This document shows positions 1 through 8,213 of a stretch of DNA of 10,000 nt, piece by piece. Within the stretch, counting starts at the first letter, position 1, and every line of letters begins with the position of its first letter. Made by a program: the position numbers and the translations under genes. Source of the DNA: Candidatus Hydrogenedens sp. (lineage in GTDB: Bacteria; Hydrogenedentota; Hydrogenedentia; Hydrogenedentales; Hydrogenedentaceae); the NCBI GenBank assembly GCA_020216745.1, contig JAIWNQ010000064.1:1-10000 (forward strand), read 5' to 3'. The notes beneath the pieces are model-generated. The model was given only the letters and a program-made list of their open reading frames with translations, ran no database searches and was not told where the DNA came from.

Positions 1-2143
1 TAGTACTCATATTATCCTTTGAACTCCGCAGTTTTATCATGCTATTGGATGGTACGTGGCTATAAACGAATTTTGCACCATCTGCCGGATTTAATATTTT
101 TAATTCTGTAAGAACTTCTTCATTATCATCCCCTTTTTGGACAGTACTTACACGTGCTAAATCCCAACCCCGACTACGAGATGGAAACCGTTCCTTAACC
201 ATCCCCGACTGAGCATCAAAATAATGCACATCACATATCCGCGATATTGGCGTGTTTGATGAAACATATACTAATTTTTTTGATTTGCAATGAGGGTTAA
301 CTGGCAAACCACTTAAACTACACACCTCAATCTGTTTCACCGCATCATCAGTAAAATCAGGGAATTCCTTTTCATTCTTCTTCATCGGAAGTATTCGAAA
401 TATATCACAAGCCACAGGATATGCTGATAAAGCCCCAACCAATTTTGCACTACCAGTAGATTGAGGGTTACCCATCCATACTCCAACGACATACTGTTCA
501 TTAAACACAAATGCCCATGCATCCTTTCGCCCAGAAGACGTTCCTGTTTTCCAACAAATACGAGTAGGCGATCGAGAAAAGCGAACCGCATCCTTTATCT
601 TTTCCCCACTCAATTTCCCTTCCATCATTCGATATAAAACTAAAACACTTCCACGATCAAATACCTGAAATCCTTCCACTTCCTTCTCATCCCTTACAAT
701 TTTCAACGGCTTAAAATACCCCTCATGTGCAAGACAGAAGTAAGCCTGCATCATCTCCTCCATACTCACTTCGCAGTTCCCAAGAATAACCCCCAAATTT
801 GAGTTCTTATATGTTATTGCCTCTGACTTCAAATGAACACTGCAATTTCTCAGTCTCTCAACAAAAGGATACGTCCCCAATCGTTCCAACAAAAGCACTG
901 CAGGAATATTCAATGAATAGCGAAGCGCAGTCGTTGCATCAATAAAACCGTGGTATAATTCATCAAAATTCTTCGGGGCATAATTGCCCACATCAAATTC
1001 AGAATCATATAATATTTCCTCTGGAAAAAGAAATCCTTTCTCCATTGCAAGACAATATAAAAATGGCTTTAACGCAGACCCCGGCGAACGTGGAATACTA
1101 CAAAAGTCAAAATAACTTACAGGGATTCTGGAACGTTCCTTGACACCACCCACACGAACCAATACCTCACCCGACGGAACATCAACCACCATCGCTGATG
1201 CAGTGGATATTTCTGGAGACCATTGCTGAACTCTTTTCTTTAATATCTCTTCAACTTGTACCTGTAACTCATAATCCAAATAAGTAAAAATCTTCTTCTC
1301 CTTATCGAACAAATTCTTATGTCTCGCAATCCAATGTTGTGCATAACAAGGGAAAGGATAAAAGGCTATTTTCAGTGGAGATTCTATATACTGCTTATAT
1401 TGCCCATCAGTGATATAATTCTCCTCTTTCATCCGATTCAAAACATACTTCATTCTGTTCATACTTATACGTGGACATCTATCTGGCCGATATATCTCTG
1501 GCGATTTCGGTAAACCCGCTAATAAAGCACATTCTCCAATATTCAGAACTTCCCCCGTCTTACCAAAATAACGCCAACTTGCCGACTCAACCCCTAACAA
1601 ATTTCCACCATAAGATACATTATTCAAATAAGTCTGCAATATCTCCTCTTTGGTAGCACACCGTTCCAGACGCAAAGATTGAATTGCCTGCAATAACTTA
1701 AATTGGAATTTGCCGATATTTGAATTTATAAAACCATTTCCATGTTGCTGATAATATTGTTTTATCACCTGCATCGTAATTGTTGATGCACCTGACACTA
1801 TTCGTCGGGCACGTATATTCTGAAAAATAGCACGGCATACAGCAACAATATCTACTCCTCTATGTTCCCAAAATCGTTGGTCTTCTATTGAAACTGTAGC
1901 ATCAATAAGATGTGGCGTAACCTTATGTATATCTACTGGCAAACACCATTGTTGAGCACTATTCAAACCAACCCATAAAAGTTGACCCTCTTTAGAAAAT
2001 ACTCTGGGGGAATAATCAACATGCAAAAAATCGCACGGATTAGTCGGACCTAAATTCCACAAATAAACAATATCAATCACACTTATAATGATAAAAAAAC
2101 CACAAAATACAATTAGTGTCAATATGAACCATCTTCGTCTCAT
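1..2143 (-). CDS. pbpC: Penicillin-binding protein 1C (bifunctional glycosyltransferase/transpeptidase), C-terminus cut by window edge
   Basis: The frame is open from the ATG at 2143 to the window edge with no stop, giving 714 visible residues; E. coli PbpC has about 770, so only the end of the C-terminal domain is missing. Residues 6-27 form one N-terminal membrane anchor after MRRR, placing the enzyme in the periplasm on the inner membrane. The GT51 glycosyltransferase domain (about 55-230) shows EDQRFWEHRGVD with the catalytic Glu87, SGASTITMQ at 117-125 and an ILQTYLNNVSYG motif. The transpeptidase domain (about 300-560) has all three active-site motifs: SALK (Ser356, Lys359), SLN (Ser410, Asn412) and KTGT (from Lys532). 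A cysteine-containing linker follows, and ILNPADGAKF near residue 680 marks the start of the BiPBP_C domain. Known role: polymerises and crosslinks peptidoglycan from lipid II. The gene starts six bases after the macroglobulin stop, the usual partner, and lacks a clear Shine-Dalgarno box, so translational coupling is likely. It is unusually rich in cysteine (about 18). Confidence 0.95.
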   Translation of the reverse strand, partial: MRRRWFILTLIVFCGFFIIISVIDIVYLWNLGPTNPCDFLHVDYSPRVFSKEGQLLWVGLNSAQQWCLPVDIHKVTPHLIDATVSIEDQRFWEHRGVDIVAVCRAIFQNIRARRIVSGASTITMQVIKQYYQQHGNGFINSNIGKFQFKLLQAIQSLRLERCATKEEILQTYLNNVSYGGNLLGVESASWRYFGKTGEVLNIGECALLAGLPKSPEIYRPDRCPRISMNRMKYVLNRMKEENYITDGQYKQYIESPLKIAFYPFPCYAQHWIARHKNLFDKEKKIFTYLDYELQVQVEEILKKRVQQWSPEISTASAMVVDVPSGEVLVRVGGVKERSRIPVSYFDFCSIPRSPGSALKPFLYCLAMEKGFLFPEEILYDSEFDVGNYAPKNFDELYHGFIDATTALRYSLNIPAVLLLERLGTYPFVERLRNCSVHLKSEAITYKNSNLGVILGNCEVSMEEMMQAYFCLAHEGYFKPLKIVRDEKEVEGFQVFDRGSVLVLYRMMEGKLSGEKIKDAVRFSRSPTRICWKTGTSSGRKDAWAFVFNEQYVVGVWMGNPQSTGSAKLVGALSAYPVACDIFRILPMKKNEKEFPDFTDDAVKQIEVCSLSGLPVNPHCKSKKLVYVSSNTPISRICDVHYFDAQSGMVKERFPSRSRGWDLARVSTVQKGDDNEEVLTELKILNPADGAKFVYSHVPSNSMIKLRSSKDNMST

Positions 2144-2152
2144 CTACTATTA
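2141..2152 (-). other. Triple in-frame stop and abutting start at the A2M/pbpC junction
   Basis: On the minus strand the sequence reads TAATAGTAGATG. The macroglobulin stop TAA (2150-2152) is followed in the same frame by TAG (2147-2149) and TAG (2144-2146), then at once by the pbpC ATG (2141-2143). The bases upstream carry no good Shine-Dalgarno box at normal spacing (only GAG about 12 bases away, inside the macroglobulin end), whereas the other genes have clear ones. This suggests that pbpC is translated by ribosomes finishing the macroglobulin. Confidence 0.85.
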
Positions 2153-5100
2153 CTCAATCTCTATCTGTTGTGTAGATAATCTCGCAAATATTTCAGGCTT
2201 ATACATATCTTCAATTCGTGCACCCGGAAACTCAAAACTACCCTTTGTAACTGCACGCACAATACATCCATAAGCATATACAAGATCCTTCGAAGATTCT
2301 AACGGTGGAAAAGCAACTATTAATTTATCATCCCGTATCTCTACATGCTCCGGATTAATCTGCCTAAAGGAATATTTTAATGTCCCCGAAATCATATCAT
2401 CCATCCCTTCCGGAGTTAACCGTGGATTTTCTATTTCTAATCCTGCTGGTAACAACTGCGACAAAATAAGATTATCAACATCGTACTCCGGTTTAACTGT
2501 AAACAAAAGTAAGTACACATTTCCTTGAGAATATTTATTATCCGTCAACACTTTTTTCTGCTGTGTATATACCATTCTTGTTAACTGAATATCCTGCGAC
2601 TCCTCACCTGTAGGCGGATTGGTCGGAACTCCATGAATACTCCACAAAACAAACAAAGGCGATTCACATTTATTCTGTATTTCTACCTGAGTCGTTCCTT
2701 TAACCTTCTTAAAAAATAATTCGGTTCCCTTCAAATCCTCTATTTGACCGTTTATATTGATTTGAGCAACACATTCCGACGGCTGAACCCCTAATTTCTT
2801 AAAACTCATATCCAATGCCATTAACACAAAGGCTAATTCATAAGTGGTAAAAGAATACGATTTAGATACATATTCAATTAATGGTCTCTGACAATCTATA
2901 ATTATATCCGGCGATGAGTCTGCTATTACATGCGAAATAAGCTTTAAAGCCAAAGACCTCATTTGTTGAGAATTAAACTCGTATGTATTCTTTACATTCT
3001 CATGTTCTGTCTCCCAGGTCAATAATTTAACATAGGGGACAATAAACTCTTTAGGCTTACCACAGATATGTGCACCCATAAGAAGCATAACCCTCAAATT
3101 CCGAGGCAAATCTACTTTCAAATAATTCACCAAACGCTCACTTGCGGATGGGTCTCCATTGATAGATAAGATAAGCGTTGCAAACGCCTGAGCCTCCCAG
3201 GCTACACTATTCTCCGAATCACCTCTACGACACACATCTTGCAAAAACTCCATAAGCCTTCGATATGGCTTTTCAGGAATTTGTAATTCTTTATCCCTAT
3301 TTATAAGAGCCAGCAATAAGGCTGTATGAAGTGATGTTTTAAGGTCGGTAGAATTCGAATAAGGCCAAAGTGAAAAACCTCCATTTGCCTGCTGGTGTGC
3401 AAATATTTCATTAACAAGGGTTAGTAAAATATTATTATATAACTCCTTATTTATTGTCTCTGGCATAGAATTCTGGACATAATGACGAAATAGATACAAC
3501 CCATATAATCGTGAAATTTTTTGTTCACAACATGAATACGGATACTTCCACAACCACGATATAGCCGGCTCTATTTGTAATAGTGGACTACCTCCCACTT
3601 TTATTTCCGTCTCTAACAGGTCATCCACAACAAAATCGTTAGTATCCAATTTAAGTATCTCCCCTGGAGAAATCATATATGTTTTTCTCCGTTGCTCATA
3701 TATCGCAGGGATTCGATTAGGTATAGGCGTCTCTTGACTAAATTGGTCAACCACATTTCCTTGTTTATCAACAATTTGGTATTGCCAATCAATCTTCGCC
3801 TGACTCAAACCAGACACACAAGTTAAATTTATTTCGGGTGATAAACTAAGACTTTGAGGTTTTGATTCCCATTCAAAAAATGTAGGTACTATTTGAAGTG
3901 CTTCACTCGGCGACATAGAAACCTTGACATCTAACGGAACATCTTGAGAATTCAAACTCCTTGCAAATAGTATCGCCTTATCATTAGGTCGTAAAAATCT
4001 TGGCAAATGTGTCTGAATCACACAAGGTCTACGAACAAACAACGAACCTTCAACAGAGCCCACCAGCTCTTTGTTAACACCTACTGCCACTATTCGTAAC
4101 GTACCATTAAATTCAGGCAAACGGAAAGAAGCCTTTGCGATACCCTGTTCGTCAGTACGAACTACACCAGACCATAAAGCAACAGGTTTAATCCAGGTAT
4201 CACTTATTTCAGGCTTCCCAGATGATAACATTCTCGCCAACATATCACCACCAGGTAAGGTTGGGTCATAATGATAAGCCACATGGTCATAATAATGTAC
4301 TCGTTGAATGGGTGAATAACGAGCCCTACCAAACCACGCATACGGGTCAGGTGAAATATACCCAACTATTGAATGTATCCCTTCATCTACTAAAGCAATT
4401 GTCAACTCTCCTACCAACGGTCTATTATCCTTATCCGTTGCCCGAACGGATACCTCAACCTCCGTCTGCGGTTTTACCTCTGTAGGCAAATCAGAAAAAA
4501 CAAGATTTAATTTGCCTTTCGGATTTTCTACCTCAACTTTAGCAAAAGAAAATGAAGAATATGGGCTAATTTCCACTTCCTCTTTGGTAGGCACGTGTAG
4601 CGCCGAAACTCCAACCCAAACATTCGGATAATATTCTTCTTTTATTGGCAATGAAAACATCCCCTTCCCCGAAACAATATCTATAATCTGCCCATCCCAT
4701 ATCTTATCTCCCTGAACTATTACCACAGCCTTACCATCGAAAGGCACTTCAATAGTTACAGGAACATCCTCACCAACAGACCACCTTTTATCCTCAATAT
4801 GTATTTTTACCAGTTCTGGAGGCTTATCTTTCAAGTCAATCATTTGCGAAGGAACATAATAAAACGAACGTTCTGAAAAAACTTTTGAACCAACTCTTTG
4901 CGCCCGAATCCTATAAGAATAATACGGTAATGGACTATCAAATAAAACAACAGCCATCCCATTATTGGTGACTATTTTTTTCTGTTCAATAACTTTAAAG
5001 ACACGTTCCCATTGCGGAAAAGCTCCTCTATAAACACGATTCACATAAGTCCATTCAACTTTCTCTAAAAATACTTCAACTTCCTGATCCGGAGCAGGGT

Positions 5101-8100
5101 CAAAATTTTTATCCACCAAAGCAACACTCGCCTGCAACTTATCACCAATCTTTTCAAGGCCTAACCCACAAACAATATCCTCTGGATAACCTATAACCTT
5201 CTTAACACCAAAAACTGCCCTGCCACCAGATTCCGAAACTTCCGCTATCGTCGATATTTCAACAGGTACATTAATAAAGCCCAGTGGATTAAACACAAAT
5301 TCCAACTTCGATTTACCATCCTTATCCGTTTTTTGAACCCCTAAATCCATAACTACCGTCTTAAATATCTCATCGTTACCAAACCGATAACCCTTCCATT
5401 TATCACTCTCAAACTCCTTCTTTGTAATAACCAATTTCCATTTACAATTCAAATCATTGGCTGGTGGTCCTACAAAATAATGAGAAACAGATTCTACACT
5501 TTGTTTAGAACCTACAACCCAAAAATCTTCACTAACATTTAGCTCCGTCTTAATCTGGTCGGGTACAAAATCCTCAATATGTATAATTGTAGAGCCACAA
5601 ATACGTTCTCCACCTGGAACATACAAACCCAAATTATAATTTCCTGTCAAATACGTCATCTCTGTAACTATATCTTCACCACCCGTACCCAATTCCGACA
5701 AATTCACTATCTTACGTAAAATCACCTTATTTTGTGGATTAACAAATCGTAATTCTAAAGGAGCATGTACAACCTCTGAACCATACTTTGTCCTAACAAT
5801 CCACCTCGAATGAATAGTCTCTCCCGGCCGATACAAATTCCTATCCGCATAAATAAAAGCATCATATCCTTCACTATCATATTTATCATACTTCTCCAAA
5901 TCCTTAAAGGTAGGTAGCGGTTTAGGAACCAAAAATACAAAGGTAAAATCTTTATCAGTACGAACCGTCAATAGATATGGACTTCCCAACCCTTTATCAT
6001 CAACTGATATTTTCACAAAACCCTTATTATCCGTTATACCTTCACCTACTTTACGATTCTTAATCGAATAAGCCGTTACAACTGCATTCGCTTGCGGAGT
6101 TAAATCTAACAAATCATGTACAAAGGCAATCAACCCCGTATCATTCCAATGCGAAACAACCCCCAATCTTGTCCACAACACATAACATATATCACTTCGA
6201 ACTCCTTTATAATCCGAATAAAATCGATTCTCATCACCATACCCCCACTCATCTTCATAATCATACCTTTCATATTCCTCGTCATCTTCCTCTCCTGATG
6301 AGGTAGAAGCCTTATTTTCCCATGATGCCCTCAACACACCCGGTTTCTTTGTATCTGATAAACATAATGTAAAAACCCCTTTCGGATACCCAGCCAAGTA
6401 ATTTGTCAAATCAACATCTACATAACTCGCTTTATCAATACAATTCGGAAATTCAACAGGAATAGCAGTCAGATATTTTGTCGTCCTCTCATTTATTTCA
6501 AACGGAATACTATTCGCCGAAACATTCCCTATCCATACAGGAAGATTTTCCGTAATCACCTCATAAACGTGAATATAACCCTTCGGAACATTACGACTAC
6601 CAACACGCACAAAATTCTTTTCATGAAGAGGAACTATATAATATTTATCATCATTTGCAAAATCTAACGTTTTATACTCCGGAACCTTCGCCAACGGATA
6701 TACATAATCATTTGATAAAACCTTATATCCAGAAATAGAATCGCCTCCCCATTCCAATCCTGCTTTCCATTTCATCACATAATTTATACCTGATTTCCAA
6801 TCACCATCAATCTGAATATTACCCCATCCCCCCATCTGCAACAAAAGATTCTCAACAGGAGGAATTATTTCAAGATAGTTTATAGCCTTATCAATATCAA
6901 TCCGAGGCATATTAACCGAACACGAAACACCATCCAATCCTTTGTTATTCCAGTATGTATAATCAATCTTAAAATCAGATGTACTCCTTTGAGAACTCCA
7001 TTTATACTCCTCCTGCAAAAGGGCATAATCCGTTGACCACGTATACTGTTTTACGCCTACATTAATAATATCCGCCGAGATGCCTGGCTTAACCTTTAAC
7101 AACCATGATTTAGATACCTTCTCCTTAATGTAATCCCCCACATTAAAGGTTTTTCCCGAGGACGATACCGCATCTAACACCCTCCAATAATCAGGTTCCA
7201 CATTTGCCATAGTATATGCCGTGCTAATTACAGGCTCATTAACCATCCCCCAATCCGCAGGAATCGCATTATATTCGATCCTCGCCTGATTAGGATAAGT
7301 CATATAAACAGATTTTAAAATAACACTGCCCGAAACAGGTCTTGAGAACGTAATTTGTAAATATCCATACTCCCTCATCTTACATTCAACCACCTCCAAC
7401 CGCTCTTTCAAAGGAAATTCAAAATATGCCCCTTGCCCCTTATATCTCTTTTCACTGTCCCAATACCCAGGCTTTATCAGCATCTTATACGGCTCATCAG
7501 CAGACCTCTTTATCTCTAAATCAACTACCTCCGTTGGATTCCCTGTATCCTGCACACTAAACTCAACATCTCCTCCATCCTTATTAGTTAATAAAATAAA
7601 CGACTTCACATCTCCCGCCAAAACCGCCTGACTAAACTTCAACGAAAACAAAAAACGGCTCTCATCTACATCCTTAAATTGACCTTCTAAAACCTTAATA
7701 CCCTTTGCTGGTAATTGATAACACAACTTTTGAGGATCTATTTTCAAGCCCTCTTCCGACTGCAACTGTGGATGCACACAAATCTTAATATCTTCAACAT
7801 TTGTAGGCAAATCCTGCAATAAATTAAAAACGATTGCATTCCCCAAACATTCTACAACTCCCCTCAACGGTGGCTCTGTCTTTATATAATCATCAACAGA
7901 TACATCTGATGGGAAATATACCTTTTTATCAAACACCAACATAAATTTTTTATCTATCACTTCCCCAGCCATTGGATATTGATATATCGGCTGTAATGAT
8001 ACGCTCTCACCCACCGTTTTTGGAACTCCTTGCACTCCTTCAGGAGACTTCCCAACCCCTTTACTTGCAGGTGTCCTATCCTCCTTCTTTATATTTCTAT

Positions 8101-8167
8101 CTTGACAAGAGATAACTAAACAACAAACAATGGATAGGAAAACAAATACAAAATATTTACTTTTCAT
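2150..8167 (-). CDS. Bacterial alpha-2-macroglobulin lipoprotein with thioester (ECAM/YfhM-like)
   Basis: A 2005-residue secreted protease trap. The N-terminus is a lipoprotein signal: Lys2 and Lys4, hydrophobic residues 5-20, lipobox VISC with Cys21; residues 22-56 look like a charged linker. Ig-like/macroglobulin segments follow (about 57-750), with an acidic insert at 626-655. The A2M_N/MG2 domain (about 768-860) has the typical DRNLYRPGET around Arg780. A bait-like segment (about 1268-1333) follows ALVDEGIHSIVGY and contains PDPYAWFGRARY. The A2M domain (PF00207, about 1330-1405) has LPEFNGTLRIVAV and LPRFLRPND. The thioester is YPYSCCEQ (Cys1546, Gln1549), at the start of a helical thioester domain to about 1795; CUB/MG-like segments end the protein. 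The thioester places it with YfhM, not with YfaS, which lacks the motif. In the family, bait cleavage exposes the thioester, which bonds covalently to the protease. At 2005 residues it is longer than E. coli ECAM (about 1650). The ATG is supported by a GGAG box seven bases upstream. pbpC follows directly; ychF precedes by 46 bases. Confidence 0.96.
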   Translation of the reverse strand: MKSKYFVFVFLSIVCCLVISCQDRNIKKEDRTPASKGVGKSPEGVQGVPKTVGESVSLQPIYQYPMAGEVIDKKFMLVFDKKVYFPSDVSVDDYIKTEPPLRGVVECLGNAIVFNLLQDLPTNVEDIKICVHPQLQSEEGLKIDPQKLCYQLPAKGIKVLEGQFKDVDESRFLFSLKFSQAVLAGDVKSFILLTNKDGGDVEFSVQDTGNPTEVVDLEIKRSADEPYKMLIKPGYWDSEKRYKGQGAYFEFPLKERLEVVECKMREYGYLQITFSRPVSGSVILKSVYMTYPNQARIEYNAIPADWGMVNEPVISTAYTMANVEPDYWRVLDAVSSSGKTFNVGDYIKEKVSKSWLLKVKPGISADIINVGVKQYTWSTDYALLQEEYKWSSQRSTSDFKIDYTYWNNKGLDGVSCSVNMPRIDIDKAINYLEIIPPVENLLLQMGGWGNIQIDGDWKSGINYVMKWKAGLEWGGDSISGYKVLSNDYVYPLAKVPEYKTLDFANDDKYYIVPLHEKNFVRVGSRNVPKGYIHVYEVITENLPVWIGNVSANSIPFEINERTTKYLTAIPVEFPNCIDKASYVDVDLTNYLAGYPKGVFTLCLSDTKKPGVLRASWENKASTSSGEEDDEEYERYDYEDEWGYGDENRFYSDYKGVRSDICYVLWTRLGVVSHWNDTGLIAFVHDLLDLTPQANAVVTAYSIKNRKVGEGITDNKGFVKISVDDKGLGSPYLLTVRTDKDFTFVFLVPKPLPTFKDLEKYDKYDSEGYDAFIYADRNLYRPGETIHSRWIVRTKYGSEVVHAPLELRFVNPQNKVILRKIVNLSELGTGGEDIVTEMTYLTGNYNLGLYVPGGERICGSTIIHIEDFVPDQIKTELNVSEDFWVVGSKQSVESVSHYFVGPPANDLNCKWKLVITKKEFESDKWKGYRFGNDEIFKTVVMDLGVQKTDKDGKSKLEFVFNPLGFINVPVEISTIAEVSESGGRAVFGVKKVIGYPEDIVCGLGLEKIGDKLQASVALVDKNFDPAPDQEVEVFLEKVEWTYVNRVYRGAFPQWERVFKVIEQKKIVTNNGMAVVLFDSPLPYYSYRIRAQRVGSKVFSERSFYYVPSQMIDLKDKPPELVKIHIEDKRWSVGEDVPVTIEVPFDGKAVVIVQGDKIWDGQIIDIVSGKGMFSLPIKEEYYPNVWVGVSALHVPTKEEVEISPYSSFSFAKVEVENPKGKLNLVFSDLPTEVKPQTEVEVSVRATDKDNRPLVGELTIALVDEGIHSIVGYISPDPYAWFGRARYSPIQRVHYYDHVAYHYDPTLPGGDMLARMLSSGKPEISDTWIKPVALWSGVVRTDEQGIAKASFRLPEFNGTLRIVAVGVNKELVGSVEGSLFVRRPCVIQTHLPRFLRPNDKAILFARSLNSQDVPLDVKVSMSPSEALQIVPTFFEWESKPQSLSLSPEINLTCVSGLSQAKIDWQYQIVDKQGNVVDQFSQETPIPNRIPAIYEQRRKTYMISPGEILKLDTNDFVVDDLLETEIKVGGSPLLQIEPAISWLWKYPYSCCEQKISRLYGLYLFRHYVQNSMPETINKELYNNILLTLVNEIFAHQQANGGFSLWPYSNSTDLKTSLHTALLLALINRDKELQIPEKPYRRLMEFLQDVCRRGDSENSVAWEAQAFATLILSINGDPSASERLVNYLKVDLPRNLRVMLLMGAHICGKPKEFIVPYVKLLTWETEHENVKNTYEFNSQQMRSLALKLISHVIADSSPDIIIDCQRPLIEYVSKSYSFTTYELAFVLMALDMSFKKLGVQPSECVAQININGQIEDLKGTELFFKKVKGTTQVEIQNKCESPLFVLWSIHGVPTNPPTGEESQDIQLTRMVYTQQKKVLTDNKYSQGNVYLLLFTVKPEYDVDNLILSQLLPAGLEIENPRLTPEGMDDMISGTLKYSFRQINPEHVEIRDDKLIVAFPPLESSKDLVYAYGCIVRAVTKGSFEFPGARIEDMYKPEIFARLSTQQIEIE
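6203..6292 (-). other. Acidic, tyrosine-rich low-complexity segment inside the alpha-2-macroglobulin
   Basis: Residues 626-655 begin EEDDEEYERYDYEDEWGYGD and hold 14 Asp/Glu and 6 Tyr in 30 positions. The segment falls between Ig-like parts before the MG2 domain. I recall a shorter aromatic/acidic loop at a similar place in other large bacterial macroglobulins, so this is probably an expanded surface loop; that comparison is from memory. Confidence 0.7.
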
Positions 8168-8174
8168 TGAACTT

Positions 8175-8178
8175 CTCC
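8175..8178 (-). promoter_or_regulatory. Ribosome-binding site of the alpha-2-macroglobulin gene
   Basis: GGAG (in GGAGAAG) on the minus strand, seven bases before the ATG at 8167. It supports that start, which is also where the lipoprotein signal begins. The rest of the 46-base gap to ychF (8168-8213) is AT-rich with no convincing terminator or promoter, in line with cotranscription. Confidence 0.75.
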
Positions 8179-8213
8179 ATTTACTTTTATGTTAAATTTT
8201 TCAAAAAGTAATC

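Noticed and set aside
382..591. A 69-codon minus-strand frame inside pbpC
   Set aside because: It overlaps the transpeptidase domain carrying KTGT in another frame; the pbpC frame is unbroken here.
4071..4485. Two open frames on the plus strand opposite the macroglobulin
   Set aside because: They lie antisense to a conserved region (A2M domain and bait-like segment), resemble no family and have no supporting signals.
2150..8167. YfaS-type macroglobulin lacking a thioester
   Set aside because: The Cys-x-Glu-Gln motif is present at 1546-1549, so this is the thioester class paired with PBP1C.
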